Position numbers and translations under genes: made by a program | The notes under the pieces: model-generated | The model's database searches: none | Told to the model about the DNA's origin: nothing | What the model saw: the letters and a program-made list of their open reading frames with translations, nothing else | Shown: positions 23,637-35,101 of the stretch, piece by piece | Layout: each line of letters starts with the position of its first letter | Position numbering within the stretch: the stretch's first letter is position 1 | NCBI GenBank assembly: GCA_963555705.1 | Contig: OY743168.1 | Span: forward strand, 24,496,139 to 24,560,138 | Length of the DNA: 64,000 nucleotides | Reading direction: 5' to 3' | DNA from: Ligustrum vulgare | Taxonomy: Eukaryota > Streptophyta > Magnoliopsida > Lamiales > Oleaceae

Positions 23637-23660
23637 GATCAATGAAACATCTTTTTTTTT

Positions 23661-26390
23661 TGTGAAGCTTGTCAACTTGGCAAGTCACATAAATTGCCAT
23701 TTAAATCTTCTCTTTCACATTCTCAAAAACCTCTAGAGATCATACATACGGATGTATGGGGTCCCTCACCAGTGAGATCTACTTCAGGATTTAGGTACTA
23801 CATTTTGTTTTTAGATGATTTCAGTAGGCATTCATGGATATATCCTATGAAGTCTAAGAGTGAAGCCTTGCAGATGTTTGTACAGTTCAAAGAATTAGTT
23901 GAGACTAAATTTGAGAGAAAAATTAAAACACTACAGAGTGATTTTGGGGGAGAGTACAGGGTTTTTGAAAGATTCACAAAAGAGAGAGTGATTGAATTAA
24001 GGTTTTCATGCCCATATACATCAGCTCAAAATGGAAGGGCTGAAAGAAAACACCGGCACCTTACTGAAGTTGGGTTGTCATTGCTTGCTCAAGCTAAAAT
24101 GCCCTTACATTATTGGGTTGAAGCTTTTCAGACAGCTAACTACTTGATAAACAGACTTCCCACTCCCATACTCCAGTCCAAAACACCATTTGAAACCTTA
24201 TTTCAAAAACCAGTTGATTATAGTCAAATTAGAGTCTTCGGTTGCACCTGTTATCCCTATCTTAGACCTTATAACAAACATAAATTTTCATTTCATTCTC
24301 AAAGATGTGTAAACTTGGGTTTCAGTGGATCTCACAAGGGATATAAATGTCTCAACTCTAATGGTAGGATTTTCATTTCCAGACATGTAATTTTCAATGA
24401 AAAGGAGTTTCCATTCTCTACAGGTTTTCTTAACAAACAAATCACTTCATCAATTTCAAATTCCACAATAATCACCTATCCATTGCCTCAAAACACCGAG
24501 TCTTCTCCAACAAGAAATTCTTGTACATCATACAACCCAGATAACAATTCACATAGTCATTCTAATAATCTCGATAATTTCCAGCCATCACCTCACAGAG
24601 TTGATAGAGACAGTCCACAGAGTTCTTTGCAATCAACATCTTCTAGTAGCAATCCTGAACAGACAGAAGAAGCGGAAGGGAATGAGAATTTAACAAGTAT
24701 TGGCCTGAATGATGAAGGTACTGACATAAATTATGGAAGAGTTGATGGTGATACTGTACAAGAACTTTCTAATGAGCAAAACACAGGACATCCTATGATT
24801 ACAAGAGCAAAGAGTGGAATCTTCAGGCCAAAGGTTTATAATGCTGAACTTACAGAGCCAAAAACAGTCAAGGAGGCCATGAGTAATGAAAATTGGAGAG
24901 TGGCCATGAAAGATGAATTTGAAGCATTGCAAAGAAATGAGACATGGATATTGGTTCCTCCAGACTTAGCTACCAAAGTAATAGGCTGCAAGTGGGTGTT
25001 GAAAATCAAATATAATGAAAAAGGTGATGTTGAAAGGCACAAGGCAAGACTTGTGGCAAAGGGTTTTCTGCAAACACCAGGGGTAGATTTTACAGAAACT
25101 TTTAGTCCGGTGATTAAGGCCTCTACACTGAAAGTCATTTTAACTTTGGCAGTACACAAAGCTTGGGATATTAGACAGGTAGATGTGAATAACGCTTTTC
25201 TGAATGGGAAACTTGAAGAAGATGTTTTTATGCATCAACCAGAAGGATTCGAAGATAGAACAAATCCAAACTATGTCTGCAAATTGCAAAGAGCCTTGTA
25301 TGGACTGAGGCAAGCTCCAAGAGCATGGCATGATCGACTGAAAAGAGCACTTCTAGAGTGGGACTTCTCACAATCTCAAGCTGACAACTCTCTATTTTTT
25401 AAGCAGAATGAAAGGTATATCATATACACACTTGTTTATGTAGATGATATAATCATTACTGGGAGTGATAGTAATCAGTTACAGCAATTCATTAGTAAGC
25501 TCAACGATTCATTTGCACTAAAGGACATGGGAAAGCTAAAGAGATTTCTAGGTATGGAAGTGGTAAGAAATGATCAAATGTTGTTCATAAATCAAAAGAG
25601 GTATGCGTGTGATCTACTAAAAAGGTTTGGCTTTGATAGTCTAAAGTCCATATCTACACCTATGACTTCTGGGAAATTGGTTTCACGGCATGAAGGAAAT
25701 AAGCTCAATAATCCCACTATTTACAGAAGTTGTGTAGGTGCATTGCAGTATCTCTCACATACAAGACCTGATCTCAGCTTCAGTGTTAATAGACTCAGCC
25801 AGTATCTTCAAGAACCAACAGATGCTCATTGGAGGCTACTAAAGAGAGTGTGCAGATACCTAAAGGGGACAACTGATTTTGGAATAATGATTCAAAATGA
25901 TGGAGATCTCAGCATTAATGGATACTGTGATGCTGATTGGGCATCATGCCCTGATGACAGAAGATCTATTGCTGGGTATTGTGTTTACCTAGGTAAAAAC
26001 TTGGTGTCTTGGAGCTCGAAGAAGCAGAACGTGGTTGCCAGATCTAGTACAGAGGCTGAATACAGGTCATTAGCACATGTTACTGTTGAAATCACTTGGA
26101 TTCAGTCACTAATGAAAGAATTAAACATCATTCAACATAATTCCCCTACTGTGTGGTGTGATAATGTGGGCGCAAGTGCCTTAGCTTCGAACCCTGTGTT
26201 TCACGCCAGGACGAAACATATCGAACTGGATATACACTTTGTACGAGACAAAGTGTTGAAAAAGGAGATGATTGTGAACTATATACCTTCATCAGATCAG
26301 ACAGCTGATATATTGACGAAGGCTCTGCCGTTGTCACGGTTCTTGTTCCTAAGAGACAAGGTAGGACAGATCTCAGATCTTCCACCTTGA
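23661..26390 (+). CDS. Copia integrase, reverse transcriptase and RNase H part of the polyprotein
   Basis: An open frame from the CEACQLGKSH half of the integrase zinc-binding region to the stop at 26388. Numbering from the leucine codon at 23694: integrase catalytic Asp20 (IHTDVWGP), Asp83 (QSDFGGEY) and Glu117 (GRAERKH). Reverse transcriptase starts with CKWVLKIKYN, continues with NNAFLNGKLEEDV and LYGLRQAPRAWHDRL, and has the active site LVYVDDIII. RNase H has YCDADWASC and SSTEAEYRSLA. The final block WCDNVGASALASNPVFHART is typical of Copia. No internal stop is present over 898 residues. It is in the same frame as the gag part, but the 54 bp between (23607-23661) read through only in another frame. 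Confidence 0.93.
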   Translation, partial: CEACQLGKSHKLPFKSSLSHSQKPLEIIHTDVWGPSPVRSTSGFRYYILFLDDFSRHSWIYPMKSKSEALQMFVQFKELVETKFERKIKTLQSDFGGEYRVFERFTKERVIELRFSCPYTSAQNGRAERKHRHLTEVGLSLLAQAKMPLHYWVEAFQTANYLINRLPTPILQSKTPFETLFQKPVDYSQIRVFGCTCYPYLRPYNKHKFSFHSQRCVNLGFSGSHKGYKCLNSNGRIFISRHVIFNEKEFPFSTGFLNKQITSSISNSTIITYPLPQNTESSPTRNSCTSYNPDNNSHSHSNNLDNFQPSPHRVDRDSPQSSLQSTSSSSNPEQTEEAEGNENLTSIGLNDEGTDINYGRVDGDTVQELSNEQNTGHPMITRAKSGIFRPKVYNAELTEPKTVKEAMSNENWRVAMKDEFEALQRNETWILVPPDLATKVIGCKWVLKIKYNEKGDVERHKARLVAKGFLQTPGVDFTETFSPVIKASTLKVILTLAVHKAWDIRQVDVNNAFLNGKLEEDVFMHQPEGFEDRTNPNYVCKLQRALYGLRQAPRAWHDRLKRALLEWDFSQSQADNSLFFKQNERYIIYTLVYVDDIIITGSDSNQLQQFISKLNDSFALKDMGKLKRFLGMEVVRNDQMLFINQKRYACDLLKRFGFDSLKSISTPMTSGKLVSRHEGNKLNNPTIYRSCVGALQYLSHTRPDLSFSVNRLSQYLQEPTDAHWRLLKRVCRYLKGTTDFGIMIQNDGDLSINGYCDADWASCPDDRRSIAGYCVYLGKNLVSWSSKKQNVVARSSTEAEYRSLAHVTVEITWIQSLMKELNIIQHNSPTVWCDNVGASALASNPVFHARTKHIELDIHFVRDKVLKKEMIVNYIPSSDQTADILTKALPLSRFLFLRDKVGQISDLPP

Positions 26391-26397
26391 GTGGGGG

Positions 26398-26756
26398 TGT
26401 TAGAATGGACGAGAGGACTGATTTGCTTACATTGAGAAACTGAAGTCTCAAGTAAAAATATTTAACAAAGAAAGGAGAAATCACATAAAATAAATACCCG
26501 ACTTTTCTCTAAATAAAGGAGCTGACTGGGTAACAGAAAATACATCATCTGAGCATGATATAATTCTGTTGAAAACATCACAGATTTTTGGGAATCTTCA
26601 GAGCATGACTCAGAGAGAGAAGAAATAGAAACCACGTGGTGTATTGTATATATTTTTGTATGTATTCATTTTTTGTTATAAAAATACCTGTATTCCTGAT
26701 TTGTAAAGGATTGAAAAGAAAAGAATTCTTTAGATCAACTTCTCATTTCTTTAATT
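26398..26756 (+). repeat. 3' LTR of the young Copia element
   Basis: Same length as the left LTR with two substitutions (the 3' copy has A in the CACATAAAAT stretch and T in GCATGATATAAT). It is followed by the TTGTT target duplication. Confidence 0.95.
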
Positions 26757-26761
26757 TTGTT

Positions 26762-27542
26762 TTATTGGCAAAAGGAATTTTTGTTTGGTCAACTGTTGCT
26801 GGCTTACTGCTACTCATTTCTTTCTTTTTTTTTCCTTCGTTCATCTTTGGATTATTTTATATTTTTTGTTACTCCGTAACTTGGATGGTTGGATCCCAAC
26901 AAAAAGGTATGAATTGTATATCCACTGTATTGGAGGGCATTCATTTGATGAAATGTGATTGGTCGGCCATGCTTTTGTTTTAGGAAAACTACACATTCCT
27001 GTTGTGAAGTAATCATGCATGGTACGAAATATAATAGAATTGAATGTTACGAACACTTGTTGTACATCTAGTCAGGTCTCCATTGACAAGTAATCCTTCA
27101 CCATGGAAGGATTGAAGCATTACATTTTTTTTTTTTTTTGGTATAGAGATGGCATTAACTTTGCCTTTGGGAAATAGGCCTAAAATATAAGAAAGAAGTG
27201 ATGTTAATTATATATGTTTCCAAAATTGTAGCAAAATTTGACTTAGTTTTGTAGTTTAAAGTGCAACATATGGGGGCATAGATGATGTCACTAAGCCCCC
27301 TGCTTGATGCTCATTTTAAAGAGGTAATAGTTTTTGAAATAGTAATTTTCTGTAGAATATGTGTTTGAAATGTAGGAAAAATTTTGGATTTGTATGCTGA
27401 AAATGTGTGATTGAAAATAAGTATGGAAAAATGTTATGATTTAAAGGGAATCATACAGAGGCTAAATATATGAAAAACCTTAAACAATGACACAATTAAT
27501 GAAGGACACACTATCATCAACACAAATCGTCATCATTTATAA
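26762..27542. other. Non-coding region
   Basis: No gene is seen. A T-run lies at 27126-27140. The part at 27290-27470 resembles the decayed MITE-like repeats near 6240 and 19300. Confidence 0.4.
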
Positions 27543-27891
27543 GTCTTTGTTCTTTAACGCAATCATTACAATTTATAAATCAATTTATAAACAATACAAT
27601 TTTCAAACTACTTTTTAACCATACACGTTTTCTATTTACTTTTTAACCACACATTTTACCTCAAAATATAGCCCTTGTTTGATTTCCATTAAATTTATCT
27701 CTTTTTTCTACGGTACTTAATTTTAACTATCCATTAAAAGTTAATCCCACAATATTTGACTTTTCAATCAAATCTCATCCATCTATTCTCCTAAAAATTA
27801 CTATTCATTTGAAAAAAACTATTTTTAAACAATATCAAACACACACATAATAAATCAATTTATAACTATTACAGTGTTACTAAAGATAGCC
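27543..27891. mobile_element. MITE (same family as 734-896) interrupted by a second MITE
   Basis: The outer sequence matches the 734-896 element: TTTAACGCAATCATTACAAT on the left, CAATTTATAACTATTACA on the right. The second element lies between (27671-27846). The flanks are TAA on the left and TAT on the right, so the duplication has decayed or is imperfect. Confidence 0.6.
27671..27846. mobile_element. Inner MITE nested in an older MITE
   Basis: Starts GCCCTTGTTTGAT and ends ATCAAACACACAC (inverted relation over TGTTTGAT), with ATA on each side (27668-27670 and 27847-27849). The interior contains ATCCATTAAAAGTTAATCCC and a TTTGACTTTTCAATCAAAT block, which recur at 50310-50465. The 734-896 copy of the host shows the approximate empty site. 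Confidence 0.6.
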
Positions 27892-28136
27892 TATTTAGTT
27901 TTTTTAATCCAAAAATGACGTAGTATCATTTTTACTCATTTCTTTCGTTTAGTTATCAATGTTTTCATTTGTTCTATTCCGTTTCATTGGTTGTTTCCAG
28001 TTGTTCAAAATCTAGGGTCTTTGATTTCTTCTTCTAACCTTCGAACAATCGCTTGACGATTGTAATTTTGATATGTAAACGGATTAATTTCCTTCTATTT
28101 TGTTTGTTTCTCTTCTGTTTAGTAGCTTCAAATAAT

Positions 28137-28490
28137 CACTACAACAAACTTTTTTTATGGCATGAATTGTATGTCGTAAAAAATATTTTACGGCGTAAAT
28201 ATGAACACCGTAACAAGTCATGGGTTGTAAATGCTTAATATTTTTTATGGCGCACAAATGCACGCCGTAAATACTACTTATTCACTTTTTATGGCGTGTA
28301 CTTTTTAAGGCATGCATAATGCATGCCGTAAATGTCAATTTAATTTTTTAAAAATATTTATCTATTTAATTACTAGAAAACCCATAATAATTAAAAAACC
28401 ATATGAACATTACATCTAAGTAATCCATACCACATTCTACATGGTATGACAAAAAGGTTTTAAAAAATTAAATTGACATTTACGGTAACA
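28137..28490. mobile_element. CACTA-like terminus with ACGCCGTAAA subterminal repeats
   Basis: Begins CACTACAACAAAC, the classic CACTA transposon end. Within the next 200 bp come several copies of a TTTATGGCG / ACGCCGTAAA motif in both orientations, which is how CACTA subterminal repeats look. A 28-bp perfect inverted repeat (28326-28353 and 28458-28485) follows. No opposite end (TTTGTTGTAGTG) was found, so this is a truncated or solitary end. Confidence 0.6.
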
Positions 28491-29353
28491 AATATTTAAC
28501 CCACTGAATGTAATGAACGCCAGACATTTAGCAATAAAAATTATTTATATAAGAAATTGAATTGAAGATAGACACAAGAATGGATATATATATATATACT
28601 CATCAAGCAACAACATTACCAGTAAACAAGCAAGTTAGGCACCCATCCTCTAAACAAATTAACCTTTAACTCCATGTTCCTTAAGTAACACTCCAAAACC
28701 AGATGAGATCGATGCTTCTGTACTTTGCTGGATCAATTTGCAAATTAGAGGAAAATATCAAATTCAAGTGAATGAGCGAGCAGGTAATCATCAAAGATTA
28801 AAGATTAGGAGTATCGAAAACATTTTATTGAAGAAAAAATTGCTCTCGGAAGAAAAATCAATAAATTGGAAACCATGGCTTGACCTCAATATATACTAGG
28901 TCACATAGTTCCATGAATATGTAGTGTTACTATCGTCCAATCTATGGTATAGACAATAATGCAACTTATTACTTCGTTTTAGTTGTAACAGTTTGAATTG
29001 GTTAACTTTCGTTTTTAATTCCAAATACCTCATGTAACTCTCAAATATTGTATACATTCATTCAACTAGAAAGAACAAAGCAAATTAGGTCGAGACTACA
29101 ACTCATGAACTAGTAATATCTAAACTAAATCTCACAGATTTACAATAAATAAAAATATTTTATAATAATAAAGAAATGAATATATCTGGGATTGGATTCG
29201 CCAACCGAGCCTGCATTTATTTTCTTCCGTCTGTCCATTTATTTTTGTGAAGATTTAGAAGCATCTTCTCTTTAAGCTCGTTCTTCCGATAATTTATGGA
29301 AATGGAGTAATAGTGATTGTTCAAACCATAAAACAATGTCTGCAACAGAAATA
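28491..29353. other. Non-coding region
   Basis: A short (TA)n run lies at about 28586-28597. No gene or clear element is seen. Confidence 0.4.
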
Positions 29354-29597
29354 TGATCAGAAAATGGTAATTGCAAGACAGAAATTCTGATCTTATTTCA
29401 TACCCAAATGAAGCCGGTGAAGATTCATTTATACAGACTCAATAAAGCAACGAACCAATAAAAAAAAGAACATGCATGTCATCAATAAATAAAACAGAAA
29501 ATTGAAAAAAGAAAATAGAAAACGTAAAATGAGAAACACGTTTCTTCTAATTTTCTTCATGCTTGAACATGTGAGCCTTGAGTCACTTATTTGTTCA
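29354..29597 (-). repeat. 3' LTR of the older Copia element
   Basis: 244 bp; differs from its partner by about 11 substitutions and a small insertion (ATGC) in the A-rich middle part. Confidence 0.93.
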
Positions 29598-29605
29598 CCC
29601 CCTCC

Positions 29606-32600
29606 TCAAGTTGGAACATGGTGGATGTCAGTCATGCCCAACTTGAAGAGGAAAGTCCGGAACTGATTTGTAGCAAGAGGTTTTTGTAAAAAGTCCGCTA
29701 ATTGAAGACGTGAAGCGATATACTGCGGAGCAATGAAACCATCATTGAACTTGTTGCGAACAATGTGACAGTTTATATCTAAATGCTTTGTACGCTCATG
29801 AAATACCGGATTCGCAGGTATATGAATCGCAGCTTTATTATCACACCAAAGCGGTATAGGCAAGATGACAGGAACAAAAAAGTCCTTTAAAATGTACAAG
29901 ATCCATTGCAACTCACAAACTGTAGTGGCCAAACTTCTGTATTCAGCCTCATCACTAGAAATAGAAACTGTTACTTTTTTTTTGTTTTCCACGAGATCAG
30001 TGAATTCCCAAGAAAAATGCAGTAACTTGTTAATGATTTTCAAGAGTCCAAACAAGATGCCCAATCGCATCAGAGTAACCTTGAAGTTGAAAATCATTGC
30101 TAGCTGAAAAGAATAATCCTTGTGAAGGATTCCCCTTCAAGTATTTAAGGAGATAAACTGCACTATTCCAATGATCCTGACTAGGTGAATAAACATATTG
30201 GCTCAATTGTTGAATTGCAAAAGTGATATCAGGGCGTGTAAAATTCAAATATAACAAACGTCCCACTAATCTCCTATACTTATCCGGATCTGGTAGAGGC
30301 TGATATGTCTGTGCTGAAAATTTTGTTCCCTTAGACATTGGCACTAGAATTGATCTTGCTCCACATAAGCCAGCATCCTGAATTATGTCTAAAATGTATT
30401 TCCTTTGATTCACATAAATTCCATCCGTGTTGCATGCAATTTCCAATCCTAGGAAAAACTTAGCATCCCCAAGGTCTTTGATAGTGAACTCCTTATGCAA
30501 AAAACGTTTAACAGCCAAGATTTCTGACTCATTAGAACTTCTGATCAGAACATCATCAACATAGACTAAGAGTATTACAACATAGTCTGAATTGTGTTTC
30601 ACAAATAAACAATTATCATTTGCAGATTGGAGGAATCCATATGCAATCAGTTTCTGACTAAGTTCTGCATTCCATTGGCGTGAAGCCCGTTTTAAGCCAT
30701 AAAGACTTCTCTTCAACTTGCAAACTTGATCTGGCTTTGCCCTTTTGTAACCTTCAGGGGGCAACATGTAGACTTCTTCTTCAATATAACCATGTAAAAA
30801 TGCATTATTGATATCCAGCTAATGTAATGCCCAGTTCTTTGCAGCCACAACAGTGAAGAGGATCCTTATTGTCACTAGTTTAGCCACGGGAGAAAAACTA
30901 TCAAAATAATCCACCACTTGTAGCTGGTGATAGCCTTTTGCTACAAGTCATGCTTTGAATTTATCAATGGTTCCATCAGCATTAAGTTTAACCTTGTAAA
31001 CCCATTTTGAGTCAATAGCCTTCTTCCCTTTTGGAAAACTTGTTACCTCCCAGGTATTGTTGTTTTCTAAAGCCTTTAATTCCTTGTCCATTGCTTCAAT
31101 CCATTCAGGTATCTTACTTGCTTGATAATAAGAAACATGTTCCTGTATACTAGAAATGTTGGCTAGAAAAACAGTATATGCATGACTGAGATGAGGGTTA
31201 AGGATAAAAGGAAAAGTTGGTGGTGTGTGTGTGGATGACTGAGGTTTGCAGGCCAAGAGTCCTTCAGCAGTTGGTAGATTCTTAGTGATAGAGACATGAG
31301 TTACATAATCTTGCATCCAGCTAGGTTTGGTTCTTTGTCTTACATCTAGTAACTTCAGTAGATTTTTCATTGTTCATTTTAGCAGGAGTATCAGCAAATG
31401 GGACAGGAATCAGTGGGATATTGTTTAATGAATTAGGATCATCTATTTCAGAATGAGAGTGATTCTCTGCAATATTAGTTCGGGAAGAGAATTTGAAGTA
31501 TGATGAGAATTCTGAGATTCAGAGATTGGAGAAATAGATTGTTCTGTTTCATGAATTGAGTCAAGAGAAGTAACCATAGGAGTTGGAGGATAAGGTTCAG
31601 TTTCTGAGTTTGTGTGAAGTTGATAAGGTAGTGTGGATTCAATGAAAATTACATCTCTGGAAACATGAGTTTGTCTTGTGTTGAGATCATATACCTTATA
31701 GCCCTTTTGCCCTGGACTATACCCAATAAAAAATACACCTATGGGCCCTTGAATCAAATTTAGCTTTGTGTCATTGGGTATTTATAATATAGCAAAGACA
31801 ACCAAATGTCTTAAGAAGGCCGTAGTTTGGTTTTCTCTTGAATAATCTTTCAAAAGGGGTCTTCCAATGTAAGAGTGGAGTAGGTGTTCTATTTAAAAGA
31901 AAGGTAGCCATAAGTATGGAATGGGACCAGAATTGTTTTGGGAGATTGACATGAAACATTAAGGATCTGGCTATTTGAAGAAGGGACTTATGCTTATGTT
32001 CAACCACCCCATTTTGTTGGGGGTGTGTATACACATGTCTTTTGATGCAAAATTCCCAAAGAGTGAAACAGATTTTTGCATTCGAGGTTAGTAAATTCTA
32101 ATCCATTATCTGTTCTAATGATTTTCACCCTATTTTGAAATTTAGTTTTCACCATTTGAAAGAAATTGTCTAAAGTTTTAATCACCTAAGTCTTATGGAT
32201 TAAAAGGAAGGTCCGAGTTGATATACTAAAGTCATCAACAATTGTCAACATAAATGGAGTTCAGGTTAAAGAATGTTCCTTATAGGGTCCCCAAACATCT
32301 ACATGGACCAAATCAAAAATATATGTGGTATGGATCTCACTAGTAGGGAAAGGCAATCTGGACTATTTGGCACAGTGGCAAGCATCACATTGCTGAAGAT
32401 TTTCAATGTCAACTCTGGTATGTGTATTATATAAGAAATCAAGATGTTTTAATGTTTGAAAGGAGACATGTCCAAGTTTATTGTGCCATTCCAACAGAGA
32501 ACAAGTAAATAATTTATTTGGATTGGAAAAAGTAGGCATTACAGATGATTGATTACAAGAAGTGTCTTTCTGATCTAGAAAACAAGATCTATCAAGTAGG

Positions 32601-34193
32601 TAAAGTCTCCCTATTAACCTACCAACTGCCAATATCTATTTTGTAGGTCCTGCAATAGGCAATAAGTAGGATAAAAGATGAAGCGTATGTTTGCTATTTG
32701 AGTAAGTTTAGGAACTGACAAAAGATTAAATTTAAAACTAGGCAGATGTAAGGTTTCTTCCAAGCAAATATGTTGGTTTAGGCGAACATTACCACTGTGT
32801 TTGACTAGTTTTATAGAGGCACCATGCAAAATAACATGTGTTGGCTGTTTAAGAGGTTTGATTTGAGTCATTAAATTCATGTCAATGCAAATATGATTGC
32901 TAGCCCCCGTATCAATGATCCAAGAATCCGAGTACAAATTATCAAGCATTGCAAGACTGAAATTGAATAAATTAATACCTGCATAATCCTTCAAGTGTGC
33001 AAAATTAATTTGGCTATCCACATCAACTAGTGTTTTCCCTTTTAAAGCCTTCGCCAGTTCCTGTTGAATTAGATCGGTGATACTTGCAGCAGATATATTT
33101 GTGGTGTTGGTAGGGGTTAGATCATCTTCAAAGTCAATTGGTGATTTTAACATATTTTCCATAGCTCTTCCTCTATCTTGATTATTTCTGTGTTCTGATA
33201 AATCCTTGTACCAGTTAGGGTAACCGTGTAGTTTAAAGCATTTGTCTCTGCTATGGCCAGTAATGTTGCAATGATCATAGTAAGAATAATCTCTTTCATA
33301 AGAGTTATTTGCATTTTGATTACCTCTACCTCAAACAGCATAAGAGGTCCTTCCATAACCCGATCTACCTCCTCTAAAATTAGATCTTCCATAACCAGCT
33401 CTGCCTCCGTTAAAACCTCTACTTCCACCAGATCTACCAGAATTTTCGTTCCTGTAGGATTGTGATCTAATGAACATTTCTGAACTATCATTCACTTCAG
33501 GAAATATACTGTGAACCTCTCTTTGCTTCTCAACTCTTAGAATCATGGAGTATGCCTTATTAACTGTGGGCAGTGGTTCCATAACAAGTATTTGGTTCCT
33601 TATATTATCATAGGCATCATTTAAACCCATCAAAAATTGCATCAAGTGTGTAAATGAAGTCAGATCTACTACTTACTTCTTTGCATTGGCATTATTCAGA
33701 TCAACTCATCCCAAAGCCTTTTTAATTTTGTAGAATACTTCTCTATAGATAATGTACCTTTTGACATTGTACTGATTTCTCTCTACAACTAATACATTAA
33801 AGGTCCATTGGACTCACCATAGCGTTGTTCAAGTTCTGACCACATATCTTTTATAGTAAGTGTGTAGATAAAGGCCTCTACAATATCCTTTGAGATTGAA
33901 TTCAAGATCTAGGATCGCACCATGCAATCAACTCTCACCCACTGCTCTTCCTTGCTCCCATTATCCGTAAGTCTTTCACAATCACCATTAATGAACCCCA
34001 ATTTCATCTTAGCACCCAATGCGATTTTAATTGACCTACTCCAGCTCAGATGATTTGTTCCAATCAGTGGTGACGTGACAAGGAACATACCTAGATGATC
34101 TGAACTTTAAAGATCTAGCGGATCTCCATTGTTATATTCCTTCGCAGCAACTAGTTTCGCTCCGCTGCCTTGTTGATTTATTTCTTCAGCCAT
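29606..34193 (-). pseudogene. Broken Copia gag-pol of the older element
   Basis: Gag starts at the ATG at 34193 (MAEEINQQGSG) and soon meets a stop near 34108. Later gag parts include ESNGPL and an RNA-binding Gly/Arg-rich tract (33330-33450). The protease motif IIDTGASNHIC lies within 32614-33162. LEWHNKLGHVSF (gag-pre-integrase) is in 32363-32632. Integrase fragments IIRTDNGLEF and HPQQNGVVEHKHK are at 32185-31771. Reverse transcriptase runs over 31370-30030 in pieces and includes KWVYKVKLN, LYGLKRASRQW and LLVYVDDVLI. RNase H (29606-30097) has SSDEAEYRSLA, but its DADWA-type part is scrambled near 30060. Many frameshifts and stops mean no functional protein. Confidence 0.92.
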
Positions 34194-34261
34194 GATTGTT
34201 TGAAGAAGATGAAAATATATTTAGATAAATTTGGATTATAGTTCACCTGGATCTGATACCA

Positions 34262-34500
34262 TGATCAGAAAATGGTAATTGCAAAGCAGAAATTCTGATC
34301 TTATTTCATACCCAAATGAAGCTGGTGAAGATTCATTTATACAGACTCAATAAAGCAACAAACTAATAAAAAAAGAACACGTCATCAACAAACAAAACAA
34401 AAAATTGAAAAAAGAAAATAGAAAACGTAAAATGAGAAACACATTTCTTCTGATTTTCTTCATGCTTGAACCTGTGAGCCTTGAGTCACTTATTTGTTCA
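34262..34500 (-). repeat. 5' LTR of the older Copia element
   Basis: 239 bp, bordered by the primer-binding site on the low-coordinate side and the AAATA duplication on the high side. Confidence 0.93.
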
Positions 34501-34505
34501 AAATA

Positions 34506-35101
34506 TCCTATTGAAATTAAAATCTGGAGAATAACATTGAAATGAACAATACCAAGTTGTAACATTTGAAATTACTTGGATACACAGCTTATTGAGGTGC
34601 CCCAAGTTAGATGTTTTCTGGCGTGGTTCTTTTCCAAGCATTATGGTTTGGAGGTTGATCAAATGAAAGGCATCAATTACAACCTTACATTCAACACTCT
34701 AAATTGGCTCCACCACTACTGCAATCAATGTCAGTCGTATGAGTCGTGAAATTTGAGGTGAATTACAAATTAGGCGCCTCCTTGTAGCCGAAATGGGTAA
34801 AATTTTCCTATGGGGTGGGGGGCGGGAACAAGGGCTAAATTTTCCCGTGGCCTAATTAACATAGAATTTTTTTATAAAATTATTGATTTATTTCTCACAA
34901 AAAAATTAACTATATTAATCACTAACATATATAAAGTAAAAAATATGCAAGACCAATAGAGTCACAATCATATAAGTCAACAAGGCGAAGTTACGCAGCA
35001 ACATGAATAAATGAAGTGTTGATCTCCATAATAATCTATTAATAATCATTTTGATAATAATTATTAGTTAATTTATTATATAAAACTCGATACATTGTAT
35101 A
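34506..35101. other. Non-coding region
   Basis: No gene is seen. AT-rich apart from a G-rich patch at about 34815-34830. Confidence 0.4.

Larger units (their letters stand above)
21677..26756 (+). mobile_element. Young Copia LTR retrotransposon
   Basis: A full-length 5080-bp element. Two 359-bp LTRs (21677-22035, 26398-26756) start with TGTTAG and differ at only two positions. The 5-bp target duplication TTGTT flanks it (21672-21676 and 26757-26761). A primer-binding site complementary to initiator Met-tRNA follows the left LTR, and a G-rich purine tract (GAGTGGGGG) precedes the right LTR. Domain order gag, protease, integrase, reverse transcriptase, RNase H is that of Copia. The Asp-x33-Glu spacing in integrase and the GRAERKH motif suggest the Ale/Retrofit group (inference). 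The coding region is nearly intact, with one short out-of-frame patch near 23607-23661. Confidence 0.97.
29354..34500 (-). mobile_element. Older decayed Copia element (minus strand)
   Basis: A 5147-bp element with LTRs at 29354-29597 (3') and 34262-34500 (5'), each reading TGAACAAATA to TTTTCTGATCA on the minus strand. The 5-bp duplication AAATA lies outside both (29349-29353 and 34501-34505). The primer-binding site (minus TGGTATCAGATCC) is at 34249-34261 and the purine tract at about 29598-29610. The LTRs differ at about 11 positions plus small indels, roughly 95% identical by eye, so it inserted well before the element at 21677. All coding parts are broken. Confidence 0.95.

Noticed and set aside
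23636..23660. Programmed frameshift between gag and pol
   Set aside because: Both halves are in the same frame with two opposite shifts between them, and the shifts fall inside a conserved zinc-binding region; damage or base error is simpler.
28916..28927. Possible right CACTA end (TGTAGTG) matching the left end at 28137
   Set aside because: Only seven bases match, and the 3-bp flanks differ (AAT versus TTA).
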